A stretch of 46,698 bases of DNA from a virus. The position numbers and the translations under genes were made by a program. Positions 1 through 8,818 of the stretch are shown in pieces. A model generated the notes under the pieces. That model did no database searches and was not told the origin of the DNA. It saw only the letters and a program-made list of their open reading frames with translations. The stretch spans positions 1 to 46,698 of IMG/VR virus record IMGVR_UViG_3300032144_000019; one strand, written 5' to 3'. Positions within the stretch are counted from its first letter, which is position 1, and every line of letters starts with the position of its first letter.

Positions 1-158
1 GGCCTGTGCCCTGCAGGTAATACAGTCCGGTATTATTAGGGTGGTAGCTCCTGTAGCCACTAAAGAACTAGAGGGGCGTTGGGGAGAGTCTATTAAAACT
101 ACAAGAGCCTTATTTGAAGAGGCCGGTGTTGAACTAATTGAAAGTGTTGGTGGGATGT
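1..158. repeat. Left copy of 158-bp terminal direct repeat
   Basis: Bases 1-158 are repeated at 46541-46698 in the same orientation. The only difference I see is T at 127 versus A at 46667, a synonymous change in a glycine codon of dCMP deaminase. A repeat that cuts a gene in the middle is best explained by an assembly overlap of a circular or terminally redundant genome. Confidence 0.9.
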
Positions 159-160
159 GA
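1..160 (+). CDS. dCMP deaminase, C-terminal part (gene split by the window ends)
   Basis: The frame is open from the first base and ends at TGA 158-160. It carries the tail of a deoxycytidylate deaminase, beginning inside the second zinc-ligand motif (PCSAC). The matching N-terminal part is at 46227-46698, and the two join across the 158-base terminal overlap. The enzyme converts dCMP to dUMP for dTTP synthesis. The next gene starts inside this one at 138, which suggests translational coupling. Residues are seen directly; family assignment rests on the complete protein reconstructed from both ends. Confidence 0.85.
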   Translation, partial: ACALQVIQSGIIRVVAPVATKELEGRWGESIKTTRALFEEAGVELIESVGGM

Positions 161-725
161 GTTCTCCGGAGTGGTCAGGGAAGCGTTCCGATCAAGAGGA
201 CACGATGCTTATTCTTGTGATCTTATTCATGCTGAGCCTGCTAGTGACTGGCATATCCGCGACGATGTCCTTAAGCATTTGGATGATGGGTGGGATATTG
301 GCATCTTTCATCCTCCTTGTACCCACCTTGCTAATAGCGGTGCTCGATGGTTCAAGAACAAAGTAAAGGAACAGGCGGATGCAATTGAGTTCGTCAGACG
401 ATTATTGGACGCGCCGATTGATAGAATCGCTATTGAAAACCCCATCGGTGTTCTATCGCGTCATGTTAGAAAACCAGATCAAATCGTCCACCCGTGGCAA
501 TTTGGACACAGTGCAAGTAAATCAACGTGCCTGTGGCTTAAGAATCTGCCCCTCCTGCAACCAACCAATATAGTAGACAAAGGAGAGTTCCATACAACTA
601 AGTCAGGTAGGCGAATACCTAAGTGGTATAATCTACCTCCTAGTCCGGATAGAGGAATGAAAAGAAGTATAACATTTGAGGGGTTTGCAGACGCCATGGC
701 GGAGCAATGGGGGAATCTTGCCTAA
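138..725 (+). CDS. Cytosine DNA methyltransferase-like phage protein
   Basis: This 195-residue protein looks like the short cytosine-methyltransferase-like proteins common in phages. It starts with a SAM-binding type segment (VLVGCEFSGVVREAF, residues 3-17) followed by an acidic CDL, and has an HPPCTHL segment (about 58-64) resembling the catalytic PC motif IV. ENPIGVL and SPDRGMKRS follow later. It is shorter than a full 5-methylcytosine methyltransferase, and I cannot see a target-recognition domain. TTG at 138 is chosen as start because it yields the conserved N-terminus. It overlaps the deaminase end by 23 bases and the exonuclease start by 8. It could protect phage DNA or modify nucleotides; the function is inferred from family resemblance. 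Confidence 0.75.
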   Translation: MKVLVGCEFSGVVREAFRSRGHDAYSCDLIHAEPASDWHIRDDVLKHLDDGWDIGIFHPPCTHLANSGARWFKNKVKEQADAIEFVRRLLDAPIDRIAIENPIGVLSRHVRKPDQIVHPWQFGHSASKSTCLWLKNLPLLQPTNIVDKGEFHTTKSGRRIPKWYNLPPSPDRGMKRSITFEGFADAMAEQWGNLA

Positions 726-1482
726 GATTCTCTTACTAGATATTGAGACAGCCCCTAACATGGCGTATGTCTGGGGACTGTTTAAGCAGAACGTAGGGCT
801 TAATCAGTTAATCCAGCCGGGCCGTATTCTGTGCTGGGCTGCTAAGTGGTATAAAGAAAAGGGTATTTATTTCGCTGCGGAATGGAGCGAGTACCGTCAG
901 GTTGATGGGAATGCTATGATCCCTCAGCTCCATGCCCTCCTGTCAGAAGCTGATGCTGTTGTAACTTATAATGGGAATAAATTTGACCTACCTAAAATCC
1001 ATGGTGAAGTCCTTGCACTGGGACTCCCCCCGATCCCCCCTTCCCCATCCATTGACCTGTATACTACTTGCCGCCGCCTTGGTTACCCTAGTGGTAAGCT
1101 GGCTTACGTTGCAAGGCACCTAGGCCTTGGAGCTAAAGGACAGACAGCCGGCTTCGATACATGGGTCGGAGCAATGGAAGGAATTGAGTCAGATCAACGG
1201 GTCATGGAGCGGTACAATAAGCAAGACGTTCGCCTTCTGGAACGACTATATACAAAGCTTAGACCCTACATTAAGACCCATCCGTATCTGGGAGATGCGG
1301 AACAAGGAGGGGCTAATTGTCCTGCATGCGGCTCTAAGCATGTTCAGAAACGAGGCTTCCTCCGATCTAGAACACTACTCACACAGCGGTTAAATTGTCA
1401 GGGTTGCGGTCACTGGTTCAAAGGTACAGCTAAGAAGATTATTAGAGTTGGAAAACAAAAAGAAGAACAAGAAGGAGTATAA
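718..1482 (+). CDS. DEDD-type 3'-5' exonuclease with C-terminal zinc ribbon
   Basis: The protein is about 254 residues with an RNase H-like exonuclease fold of the PolB-proofreading-related kind. Motif I is LLLDIETAP near the N-terminus, motif II is VVTYNGNKFDLP, and motif III is YNKQDVRLLERL. A C-terminal zinc ribbon (CPACGSKH and NCQGCGHW) may bind nucleic acid. TTG at 718 is preferred because it sits behind a G-rich Shine-Dalgarno (AATGGGGG) and just before the conserved motif; an upstream in-frame ATG at 676 lies deep inside the methyltransferase gene. It probably acts in DNA repair, recombination or host DNA degradation. Confidence 0.8.
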   Translation: MPKILLLDIETAPNMAYVWGLFKQNVGLNQLIQPGRILCWAAKWYKEKGIYFAAEWSEYRQVDGNAMIPQLHALLSEADAVVTYNGNKFDLPKIHGEVLALGLPPIPPSPSIDLYTTCRRLGYPSGKLAYVARHLGLGAKGQTAGFDTWVGAMEGIESDQRVMERYNKQDVRLLERLYTKLRPYIKTHPYLGDAEQGGANCPACGSKHVQKRGFLRSRTLLTQRLNCQGCGHWFKGTAKKIIRVGKQKEEQEGV

Positions 1483-1597
1483 ACTCCTCGGTCATACGAT
1501 CTCAGAAACCTCCATTCAGGATATGCTGAAGCAGGCTATGAGAGAGCAGGGTTATAAGACGTTCATTGATACTGATGGAGTAGAGAAACCTCTTTAA
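1448..1597 (+). CDS. Small lysine-rich hypothetical protein (49 aa)
   Basis: A TTG-started frame of 49 codons overlaps the exonuclease end by 35 bases and stops at TAA 1595-1597. The predicted peptide starts with a very basic stretch (MENKKKNKKEYK) and continues with a soluble segment ending DTDGVEKPL. It is the last reading frame before the convergent terminator, and the space is otherwise unused. I do not recognise a family. TTG starts are frequent on this strand, which supports the call. Confidence 0.5.
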   Translation: MENKKKNKKEYKLLGHTISETSIQDMLKQAMREQGYKTFIDTDGVEKPL

Positions 1598-1618
1598 TTT
1601 AAAAAGTTAAAGACAAAA

Positions 1619-1660
1619 AGAAACCCCCCAGGGCTTTAGGGCTCTGGGGGGTTTTTATTT
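1619..1660. terminator. Bidirectional intrinsic terminator between convergent operons
   Basis: The stem is CCCCCCAG (1624-1631) with CTGGGGGG (1644-1651), flanked by AAA on the left and TTTTT on the right. It works in principle for both strands. It separates the plus-strand replication genes (ending 1597) from the minus-strand virion operon (ending 1679). Confidence 0.9.
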
Positions 1661-1678
1661 GCCTATAGGATTTCTAGC

Positions 1679-2023
1679 TTAACGTTTGTAGGGCCTTCGG
1701 CCTCCTAGTCGTACACCTAGGTAGTAGATATTTCTGGTTATACCATTAATACCTTCCACCTTAAGTGCTTGTCTAAACAAGGCATCGGCCTCTGCTCGTG
1801 GTAGTACCTTAGCCCGATAGAGGTAATCATGTAGTACGGCAGGCTTTCTAGACTTACCATTAACATTAAGAAGACCCTTGAGGAACTTAGGTACACTGGC
1901 TAGGTCAGTAACAAACCCCACAGGTACTTCTACCCGCAGGGCTCCATCATCCCACACAAGAGGCTCAAGAAGAGTCCACTTGTTTGGGGTACCATCTGTT
2001 ACTACTAAGTCAGATACGAACAT
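1679..2023 (-). CDS. DUF1353 family protein
   Basis: This 114-residue protein matches the DUF1353 pattern found in many tailed phages. It has a beta-rich N-terminus, then VPVGFVTDLASVP (about residues 34-46), AVLHDYLYR (about 62-70), and a C-terminal RNIYYLGVRLGG segment. It is the last gene of the leftward late operon, behind the lipoprotein and SprT genes. The function of DUF1353 is not established; in phages it commonly sits near lysis or tail genes. Confidence 0.85.
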   Translation of the reverse strand: MFVSDLVVTDGTPNKWTLLEPLVWDDGALRVEVPVGFVTDLASVPKFLKGLLNVNGKSRKPAVLHDYLYRAKVLPRAEADALFRQALKVEGINGITRNIYYLGVRLGGRRPYKR

Positions 2024-2027
2024 AGGA

Positions 2028-2429
2028 TTACAGCGATAGGCTAGCCGCAGTAATTACGGCATCAAGTACCTTATTGACTCTGATCTTAGCTTCTGGGGAG
2101 ATTAGGCCTGCACCTACCTTGCCCTCTAGATCAGCTGCTACAGCATCTACTAGCGCATTGGCTAGGAGAGTATCCGCAGCATCAAGGTCCAGCTTACTAA
2201 TGCGCTTAAGTATCGCAGCCTTTACATTAGCTACAGATACGAACTCTACGTCAAAAAAAGTCTTAGCATCATTAGCAATCTCAATGACTTTCGCAGCCGT
2301 AGCTGGCTTATCTTCAGTTACCTTCAGCACCGCATACTGCACTACTAACGTCTCAGTCTGATTACCTAGAGACGCACAGCCGGTAGCAAGTACCGACGCA
2401 GCGACTAGGCTTACAATTAACTTTCTCAT
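2028..2429 (-). CDS. Small phage lipoprotein
   Basis: The 133-residue product begins with a lipoprotein signal peptide: basic MRK, a hydrophobic core, then the lipobox LATGC with cysteine at residue 18. Mature lipidated protein would be anchored in the host envelope. The rest is Ala/Val-rich and probably helical. Four genes separate it from nothing but late and lysis functions, so an outer-membrane spanin (Rz1-like) or superinfection-exclusion lipoprotein are both possible, but it is longer than most Rz1 proteins and not proline-rich. The precise role is unknown. Confidence 0.75.
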   Translation of the reverse strand: MRKLIVSLVAASVLATGCASLGNQTETLVVQYAVLKVTEDKPATAAKVIEIANDAKTFFDVEFVSVANVKAAILKRISKLDLDAADTLLANALVDAVAADLEGKVGAGLISPEAKIRVNKVLDAVITAASLSL

Positions 2430-2433
2430 ATTC

Positions 2434-2757
2434 TTATACCTCTATTCCGATTCGTCGTCCAAATTGTTTAAAACTATCTCCGTGAGCATCCCAATCAGGG
2501 AATCCAGACTCCCAGAAGAACTGGTGGACCATCTCATGTAGTACGGTGTCCCGGAGCAACTGTGGATTACTGTTTGTCCTATTTGATATACGTAGGGTTG
2601 GTCTAGCCGATGATTCGGTGACACAGAAATCCCCGTAATACTTAGTGGCTCTAGTAATTCGGAAAGTTGGTTCTGATAGCTGTCCTTTAAAGTAGATTTT
2701 ATTGTACTCATTCCAGATACCTCGAACCTGATTAATAAGGGATTTCTTAGACCTCAT
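2434..2757 (-). CDS. SprT-like zinc metallopeptidase
   Basis: The protein is 107 residues from ATG 2757. It has the zinc-protease signature HEMVH near residues 74-78 and a downstream histidine in AHGDSFKQFG that fits the SprT-like pattern (HExxH plus later H). The N-terminal WNEYNKIYFKGQL also matches SprT-like domains. It overlaps the lysozyme stop by 11 bases. Phage SprT-like proteins are known by family only; a protease linked to lysis, virion maturation or DNA-protein crosslinks would fit. Confidence 0.8.
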   Translation of the reverse strand: MRSKKSLINQVRGIWNEYNKIYFKGQLSEPTFRITRATKYYGDFCVTESSARPTLRISNRTNSNPQLLRDTVLHEMVHQFFWESGFPDWDAHGDSFKQFGRRIGIEV

Positions 2758-3178
2758 CAATCCCCGTCTCCATGATGCGTGCTAATTTCTTGGCTCTATT
2801 GCCTACCTGCTTAGCCCACTTCGTAGAGCGCATATTAGTAGCTGCTCCCTTCCAATCTTTCTTCTGGAGCTGTGACATGAAGATAGGCCAATCCTTAAAT
2901 CCATCACCATCGAAGGGCTCAGGACCCAAGTTAAAGCACATGTCCTCAAGGACTCCCTGCCTGACAGGATCAAGGCCTAAGTATATGGGGACAGTCTGTA
3001 GGTACTCCCTGACAAGCTTTATCCTATTCTTAAGGATAAACTCGATCTCGTTATCATAGAGACCTACATCTGTGAGGTTAAACCCAACACCAATAGTAAG
3101 CTTACCTACGGTGTCTGTGTAGGGTTTGTTTTTCCATCCCTCGGATCGAACGAGGCGTTCATACAGATCATTAGTCAC
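2747..3178 (-). CDS. GH24 (T4-type) lysozyme endolysin
   Basis: The 143-residue muramidase contains the T4-lysozyme catalytic layout Glu13, Asp22, Thr28 within SEGWKNKPYTDTVGKLTIG. The C-terminus has the usual FNLG and W..A...MR segments. The start is GTG at 3178, behind GAGG with six bases spacing, overlapping the stop of the upstream gene by 8 bases. No signal peptide or SAR segment is visible, so it should need a holin to reach the peptidoglycan. Confidence 0.9.
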   Translation of the reverse strand: MTNDLYERLVRSEGWKNKPYTDTVGKLTIGVGFNLTDVGLYDNEIEFILKNRIKLVREYLQTVPIYLGLDPVRQGVLEDMCFNLGPEPFDGDGFKDWPIFMSQLQKKDWKGAATNMRSTKWAKQVGNRAKKLARIMETGIDEV

Positions 3179-5723
3179 TTTCTACCTCATCTTCTGGTTT
3201 CAGGACTAGGGCAGTAGAGCCTGCTGCCCCGATACCAATACCTAGTCGTTTGTAGAACCCTTCCATACTCTTCAGTGCATCCGGGTTAGTTAGGGCCTCA
3301 TATACAGCTCGCTGGATGGCCGCCTTACGATAACCACCCGCCAGTCCTGCGATAGTGGACTCATGACTAAGAGGGCCGAGGATACCCTTACGGAGATTCT
3401 CAAATACCGAGGCTCCGGCTGTGCTGGTAGGACCTGGAAGGATACGACGGATGTTGGATCGCTCTAAGTAGCCGACTACATTGCGCAGCTTATCCACATA
3501 ATCATTACCTAGAATGACTCCAAGGTTCTTACCTGTACCACCACTACGATTTAGAATCTTATTCAGGGTAGATAGGTTAAGCTCCCCTGTCTGTTGATCC
3601 TTGACCATATCCACAACCTTTTGGCGCACAGCGTCCTGGTAGGCGGGCACCGCTGCCTCGTCATATTTCTTAAGCAGATGCATGGCGTACTGGATGTGCT
3701 GTGGGTCCATGGCTTTGTGGGCTCCCTCAGTCGTAAACGCCATCGTAACTAGGCGCTGGGGAGAGAGGTCATCCACATTGGAGAACCTGCCTCCAAAAGC
3801 TTCGTTCCATTCTTGGGTTAGCTTCTTAAGGTTCTTCTCCTTCTCTACTACCGCCTTAGCGTAGCCGCCCGCAGTCTCAATGAGCTTCCAATCCTTAGGA
3901 TCAAAGAAGCCCTGGGTAAGTTCTCGGTATCCGCCCTCGCCAAAGGGACGCATATATTGAGTATGCTTCTTGAGGTCAATAGTGACCCCATCAGCCATAA
4001 CCTTATCCCGGTAATGGGCGAAGGCAAGTTTACGCAGCTCTGACTTAAGGGTTGGGTTTAGGTTAGCCAGCTTAGCGACCTGCGCCACATCACCAATATT
4101 ACCGTTATTGAATAGGGTGATGAGCTTAGTTGGGTCGGCTAGGCGAATATTGCCATCCCGGTCATATGACAGAAGGCTACCTACTAGACCATTCTTGAAC
4201 TTGTCTGAATAGGCCCCGTAGGCCTCCTGGGCCGCATTATGGGCGGCCTGGGTCTCTTGGGGTAGCAAGGTAGAGGCCTGGGCTCTCCATTGCTTCAGGG
4301 CCTCTAAGAGGTCCGTCTCGCGGGACAGCGATGTACCTGGATCATAGGCACTCTTCATTCTACTTACTAGGTGTCCCTGCTGAATGATAGCATCATCTAG
4401 GGCTGCTAGGTCTACTTCTCGTTCCTTAGTAGTAGTCTTAGTAATAGTCTTAGGAGCACCAAGCATCCACCCGTCAGGATTAGCCTCTGTTACAGTTTTC
4501 TTGATTGGCTTAGTATTAAACAGTGATCCCGCAATGTGTGCAAAGGAGCGCCTCTGAGATTCAGTAAGACCGTCGTCGTTGGCCAATCTGTGGATATCGG
4601 AAGCGTACTTTTTAATCCAATCAGGGATTCCCACGAAGGTATCTGATTCAGGTAGAAGCTTGTTCTTCTGCCCAATCAGTCTGCGGTAGTTATCATACAG
4701 ACCGTCTACCTCAGCCTTACCCTTAGTAGCCATTTCCTCAAGAGCGATAGCTGCCTGCATACCGATAGGAATAGTGTCTGGGGTACCCTTGATCTGTCCA
4801 GCTACTACCTCACTGATTTTCTGCTGCCGCACTAACTCACCTTCCGCACTACCAATCTTATTCTGGTACTCCTGTCGGAATGCGTCCTGCATAGCCTGAC
4901 CTGGATCAGCCATGTAGCTAGGACCTTCCGCAGGGGAAGGGTTTAGGTATCTATAGACAGCCTCCCAGTCACCGGCCGCTCTACGAGCTTCTGAGTCCTG
5001 GTTTGTGGGATGGATTAACGAATCCCCTATCTTTCTGGCTAGGTTAACTTGTTCTGGGTCTTGGTCTTGACCAACAACTTTCCAGTCTCTTAGCTGATCC
5101 GCCCTTGGATCGGTACCCATACGACGGGCTACGTCCTCGTATTCCGGGCGCAGCTCCTTTAGCATACTGATTTCAGAAGGCTTAAGGGCAGGACTGAATC
5201 CTCGGAACCACCCTCTACCTAGACGAGCAAGCTCAAAGAAACCCCCTCCTGCGGCTGACCACAGGGCAGATTCCTTGGCTACCTGAATGGCCTCTTCCTT
5301 AGGCGTACCTACGGCCAGCTCACCAATGAGACGACCTGCTCCTGCACCGGTCGTGCCACCGCCAACAGATAATGCACCGGCGCCAGGGCCGGCTGGAGCA
5401 CCAACTAGGGCACCCCCAATAGAGCCGGCCATGTCTCCAACTAACTCAGCAGCAGCAGGGATGACTTTCTTTGGGTTGGTTATAGTGTCTACTCTGCGAG
5501 CAGCATCAATCTTGGAGGCAGCTGTACGAGGGTCCTGTACTAGACCACCATCAGGAGTAGTCTGGAATGATCCATCAGGCTTAGTCAGGTACTCATGACC
5601 TGAGCCCTGAATGTTGGCTCCACGACGAGCTACAGACTCAGCATACTTATACGCCTGCTGAGGATCATCTGCCTCTACTTGGACTACTTGGCCATCAATC
5701 TCGATAGGGAATACTTCAGCCAT
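3171..5723 (-). CDS. Large internal virion / ejection-type protein
   Basis: The product is 850 residues from ATG 5723, just after the stop of the previous gene; a TTG 24 bases upstream is less likely. The N-terminus reads AEVFPIEIDGQVVQVEADDP, a pattern seen at the start of phage structural proteins that carry the cell-wall or DNA-ejection machinery. A Gly/Ala-rich hydrophobic segment (about residues 100-140) could interact with membrane, and most of the rest is helical and charged. It is the last and largest of three consecutive proteins (with 5726-6982 and 6994-8373) in the place where podoviruses encode internal core proteins. No lytic transglycosylase motif was recognised. Confidence 0.65.
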   Translation of the reverse strand: MAEVFPIEIDGQVVQVEADDPQQAYKYAESVARRGANIQGSGHEYLTKPDGSFQTTPDGGLVQDPRTAASKIDAARRVDTITNPKKVIPAAAELVGDMAGSIGGALVGAPAGPGAGALSVGGGTTGAGAGRLIGELAVGTPKEEAIQVAKESALWSAAGGGFFELARLGRGWFRGFSPALKPSEISMLKELRPEYEDVARRMGTDPRADQLRDWKVVGQDQDPEQVNLARKIGDSLIHPTNQDSEARRAAGDWEAVYRYLNPSPAEGPSYMADPGQAMQDAFRQEYQNKIGSAEGELVRQQKISEVVAGQIKGTPDTIPIGMQAAIALEEMATKGKAEVDGLYDNYRRLIGQKNKLLPESDTFVGIPDWIKKYASDIHRLANDDGLTESQRRSFAHIAGSLFNTKPIKKTVTEANPDGWMLGAPKTITKTTTKEREVDLAALDDAIIQQGHLVSRMKSAYDPGTSLSRETDLLEALKQWRAQASTLLPQETQAAHNAAQEAYGAYSDKFKNGLVGSLLSYDRDGNIRLADPTKLITLFNNGNIGDVAQVAKLANLNPTLKSELRKLAFAHYRDKVMADGVTIDLKKHTQYMRPFGEGGYRELTQGFFDPKDWKLIETAGGYAKAVVEKEKNLKKLTQEWNEAFGGRFSNVDDLSPQRLVTMAFTTEGAHKAMDPQHIQYAMHLLKKYDEAAVPAYQDAVRQKVVDMVKDQQTGELNLSTLNKILNRSGGTGKNLGVILGNDYVDKLRNVVGYLERSNIRRILPGPTSTAGASVFENLRKGILGPLSHESTIAGLAGGYRKAAIQRAVYEALTNPDALKSMEGFYKRLGIGIGAAGSTALVLKPEDEVESD

Positions 5724-5725
5724 AG

Positions 5726-6982
5726 TTACTTCTTTAGGACTCTCCAAACACCATCTTCACCCTTAACTAGTTCCGGAACTCCACCAGTATCCGTCAGGGT
5801 AGACTCAACATCCTTAAAGGTATCCGCTGGGAATACCTTATCGTACTCACCGACGAATCGCTTATAGTTTGGCTCAATTCCGATCCGTACAGCATCGCTG
5901 TCGGGGTAATCATAGAGCCTATCAATACGCTTGCGTAGGTTAGCTACAGCACGCAACATAACGGCGCGAGCCTTCTCTGGGCTGGAGGTATTACCACCCA
6001 GCTCATCCATAGCATACTTAAAGTCAGCATCTGAGATACGACCATCCTGAGAGTGAGAGGCAGCAAGGGTGTAAGCCATACCAATGATGGTAGCCTTAGC
6101 TAGCCCCGTCTTCTTAGATAAGTCCTCGAAGCGGGTATCTGTTTCATTGAAATAGTTGGCGTCGGGCTTGAATGCACGCAGGGCGTACTTGGCGGTGTCA
6201 AACGCCTCTGAGAGACCCTTGACCACAGAACCAGCAGCACCACCTACACCACCCTTGGCAACATCTCCTAGATACTGCTTAGAGCTATTAATGAAGTCAG
6301 CGGCGGAACGAATCTGCTTGTTGGCGTCCAGAACCTGGGCACCAGTCTGCTGCTCAGTTAGTAGTCCACCTACATTGACGTTTGTCTCATTCTTACCAAT
6401 CTCGTAAGAAGGACCCACAGCCTCTTGACCGATAACACGACCATACTTGTCCTTAACGTCCCGCATCTGCTGACGCCCCGTAGGCGTTCCGGATACACCT
6501 ACAGTAAAGGGGTTACCTGGGTTACCTGCCTGAGCCTCATTACGCATAGCCTCCTCGGACTTGCGCTTCTCTTCTGCTTCCTGCTGAGAGGCCTCCATGG
6601 CCGCTACATAAGCCATATGTGCTCGCTGGGTATCCCCCATACGGAGGAACTGCTGAGAAGCGTTGTATAGCTGAGACGAGTACGAACCCGCCCCAGACAC
6701 AGAGCCCGCCATGATCTGCTCCTGCTGAGAAGTATCTTGGGGGGCAGGGAGGTCGGGAATCTTAAGCTGTCCAGGAGTAGCGCCCATCTGCTGTCGTTGG
6801 GCCTGCTCTACAGGACCACCAAACAGACCATATCTAGCTGAGCTGCCTTGAGCAATTTGAGCATTAGTCTGCTGCATCTTAAGCTGCTCAAGCTGCTGAG
6901 CATACTGCATAGCGGACTTCTCCGTTGGGGAGAAGATTCCCATCTGCTGCATTAGACCTGAAAACTTACTTGGTTCTGCCAT
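5726..6982 (-). CDS. Putative internal virion protein (418 aa)
   Basis: The protein has a Gln-rich N-terminal half (AMQYAQQLEQLKMQQTNAQ and similar), suggesting coiled-coil structure. It is followed by a Gly-rich linker and a helical C-terminal domain with conserved-looking SHSQDGRISDADFKYAMDEL. Its place between the other two large proteins of the ejection block, tail genes upstream and lysozyme downstream, supports an internal virion role. No enzyme motif is visible. The 11-base gap to the upstream gene shows co-transcription. Confidence 0.6.
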   Translation of the reverse strand: MAEPSKFSGLMQQMGIFSPTEKSAMQYAQQLEQLKMQQTNAQIAQGSSARYGLFGGPVEQAQRQQMGATPGQLKIPDLPAPQDTSQQEQIMAGSVSGAGSYSSQLYNASQQFLRMGDTQRAHMAYVAAMEASQQEAEEKRKSEEAMRNEAQAGNPGNPFTVGVSGTPTGRQQMRDVKDKYGRVIGQEAVGPSYEIGKNETNVNVGGLLTEQQTGAQVLDANKQIRSAADFINSSKQYLGDVAKGGVGGAAGSVVKGLSEAFDTAKYALRAFKPDANYFNETDTRFEDLSKKTGLAKATIIGMAYTLAASHSQDGRISDADFKYAMDELGGNTSSPEKARAVMLRAVANLRKRIDRLYDYPDSDAVRIGIEPNYKRFVGEYDKVFPADTFKDVESTLTDTGGVPELVKGEDGVWRVLKK

Positions 6983-6993
6983 GTTTAATCTCT

Positions 6994-8373
6994 TTATGAG
7001 AGCTTTAGGTTGCCTAACTGGGCTGCCCGGAATGGATTAATAGTAGGCGCACTGTATGCCATATTAGTGGCGGTATTGTAGTCAGTGAAGTTAAGCTGTC
7101 CCAACTGTTGTCTAATACTAGGATCAGTTATTCCCGGAGTAGCCCCAGAAGGATTCTGGAATAACCCACCGAGTGCCCCTAGAATACCTTGCATGTTAGA
7201 GGCATTGGTATCATTCTGGGCAACATTAGCCTGAAGCTGGGGCATGTAGGCATTGGCGTTTGCACCAGACCTAGCTGAGGATAGCTGGCCAGAAAGCTGC
7301 ATTGCCTGAAGCATATTCTGGACATCCATATTACCCATAGAGGTGCCGAGGCCCATGGCTTGGAAGGCTCCCTGCATACTCTGGTTCTGTTGGGTATTAC
7401 CTGCCCCGAATAGCTGCATGGCGTTCTGGAAGCGCTGGTTAGTGGTCGAGGACATCTGGTTGTAGTCCTGTCCCTGTAGGGTGGCTGCCATACCTAGAGC
7501 TTGATTACCAATACCTGCCTGCTGACCTAGAAGACCTGCCATAGCCCCTGTAAGGCCTTGCTGAACTCCAGAGAGATTCCCTGCTAGTCCACCTAGACGT
7601 GACTGCTCCTGTCCTGCTAGCTGCTGGCCTGCTACTGTACGGGCGATATCGGCCTGTTCCATCTGGTTAGCCATCTCACCCATCATCCGCTGACCCCCTG
7701 TGGAGCCCAGACGACCTGTGTTGAATAGTCGCTGGGCAAGGGCATTAGCTGCATTCTGCTCCCCCGGACGGGCCATCTGCCGGAGATTGTCTGCATAGCT
7801 CCCGGCTAGCTGGTTGGGATCAAAAGAGCCTAATGAGCCTAGGATCGAGTTAGCTGCATCACCAAACTGTTGGCCCTGTAGGGTACTACCTAGCTGACCT
7901 AGCTGGCCCATAATACCTTGAGTCTGAGCCTGATAGTTGCTACCTAAGGCATTAACCCCGCCCATTCCGGGCAGCCCGTTCAGGCCTTGCATACTCTGGC
8001 CGTAGGCCCCCTGAAGCTGAGCTAGTGGGTTACCTGCACCTAGATAATTACCCCAGAGAGTGTTGGATGCCCCGATCATGGATTGGGCATTCATCTGGTT
8101 CATGGGGTTAGTGATTTGTCCTTGGTAATTACCCGCAGCGTCGTATCCAACACCTAGCCCCGGCATAGATATTCCGGTAGGGGTGAACGCTGCCTGTTGA
8201 GCATACTGGCCAGCATCAGCGGCATTACTCTTAGCATTACTACCAGTGAGCAGCCCTGCTCCTACCTTACCAATTAGGCCTCCCACAGGTCCACCTAGCA
8301 TCGTGCCTACGGCCGGAAGGGCTACGCCAGCAACCTTCTTTAGGCCTTTCTTAATCTTTTTAAATAAGCTCAT
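6994..8373 (-). CDS. Gly/Gln/Met-rich internal virion protein (459 aa)
   Basis: The N-terminus is basic and hydrophobic (MSLFKKIKKGLKKVAG, then VGTMLGGPVGGLIGKVGAG), typical of phage ejection proteins that insert into or cross the envelope. The rest is low-complexity, rich in Gly, Gln, Asn, Met and Ala, with loosely repeated LGQ/LQGQ units. There is no catalytic motif. It heads the three-gene ejection block. Assignment is by position and composition only. Confidence 0.6.
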   Translation of the reverse strand: MSLFKKIKKGLKKVAGVALPAVGTMLGGPVGGLIGKVGAGLLTGSNAKSNAADAGQYAQQAAFTPTGISMPGLGVGYDAAGNYQGQITNPMNQMNAQSMIGASNTLWGNYLGAGNPLAQLQGAYGQSMQGLNGLPGMGGVNALGSNYQAQTQGIMGQLGQLGSTLQGQQFGDAANSILGSLGSFDPNQLAGSYADNLRQMARPGEQNAANALAQRLFNTGRLGSTGGQRMMGEMANQMEQADIARTVAGQQLAGQEQSRLGGLAGNLSGVQQGLTGAMAGLLGQQAGIGNQALGMAATLQGQDYNQMSSTTNQRFQNAMQLFGAGNTQQNQSMQGAFQAMGLGTSMGNMDVQNMLQAMQLSGQLSSARSGANANAYMPQLQANVAQNDTNASNMQGILGALGGLFQNPSGATPGITDPSIRQQLGQLNFTDYNTATNMAYSAPTINPFRAAQLGNLKLS

Positions 8374-8376
8374 ATA

Positions 8377-8592
8377 TTATGATCCCTTGAGCCAAGAAAC
8401 TAGCAAACCTATTACGGAGAATACGGCTATACCTACTGATAGTAGGACAGCCTTACCTCCTTTAAATCCCGCTAAGGCTAGAGCAACCTGCTGTTGAGCC
8501 TCTGTGTTCTTTTCTACAGCATCCTTTAGAGCAGACATTTCTGACTTAATGACTGCCACGGATAGCTCCAAATCTCTCACTCTATCTTCCAC
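8377..8592 (-). CDS. Holin-like protein: coiled coil plus C-terminal membrane segment
   Basis: GTG at 8592 follows the upstream stop by one base and has an AGAAGTCAGG ribosome-binding stretch. The 71-residue product starts with a charged helical segment (VEDRVRDLELSVAVIKSEMS...) and ends with one hydrophobic helix (AVLLSVGIAVFSVIGLLVSWL) and KGS. This is the layout of XhlA-type haemolysin/holin accessory proteins. It is separated from the lysozyme by the ejection genes, so the holin role is inferred. The open frame extends upstream to 8682, but that part overlaps the previous gene. Confidence 0.6.
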   Translation of the reverse strand: MEDRVRDLELSVAVIKSEMSALKDAVEKNTEAQQQVALALAGFKGGKAVLLSVGIAVFSVIGLLVSWLKGS

Positions 8593-8593
8593 T

Positions 8594-8818
8594 TTAACCT
8601 GACTTCTTGTTGAGAGCTTCTGTGGTTTTTCGTGGAATATACTCAGAGGGAAGGCCTTTGATAGCCTGATCGAAGGCATCAAGTGCTGCGGTAGCAGCGA
8701 TGAGGATGGCTGTTGATCCTTCTAGGAGCCCAGTAGCTCTTTCCACTTCCTGTTTAGCGTCGTTTACTGCTTTCTCTAGGAATTGTCGTTCAACATTCAA
8801 GATAGTTAACAATCTCAT
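8594..8818 (-). CDS. Small helical hypothetical protein (74 aa)
   Basis: The product has an amphipathic N-terminal half (VERQFLEKAVNDAKQEVERATGLL), a hydrophobic middle (STAILIAATAALDAFDQA) and a basic tail. The frame abuts the holin-like gene by one base, so the two could be a functional pair. No family was recognised. A weak membrane-associated or chaperone role next to a holin candidate is possible but unproven. Confidence 0.6.
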   Translation of the reverse strand: MRLLTILNVERQFLEKAVNDAKQEVERATGLLEGSTAILIAATAALDAFDQAIKGLPSEYIPRKTTEALNKKSG

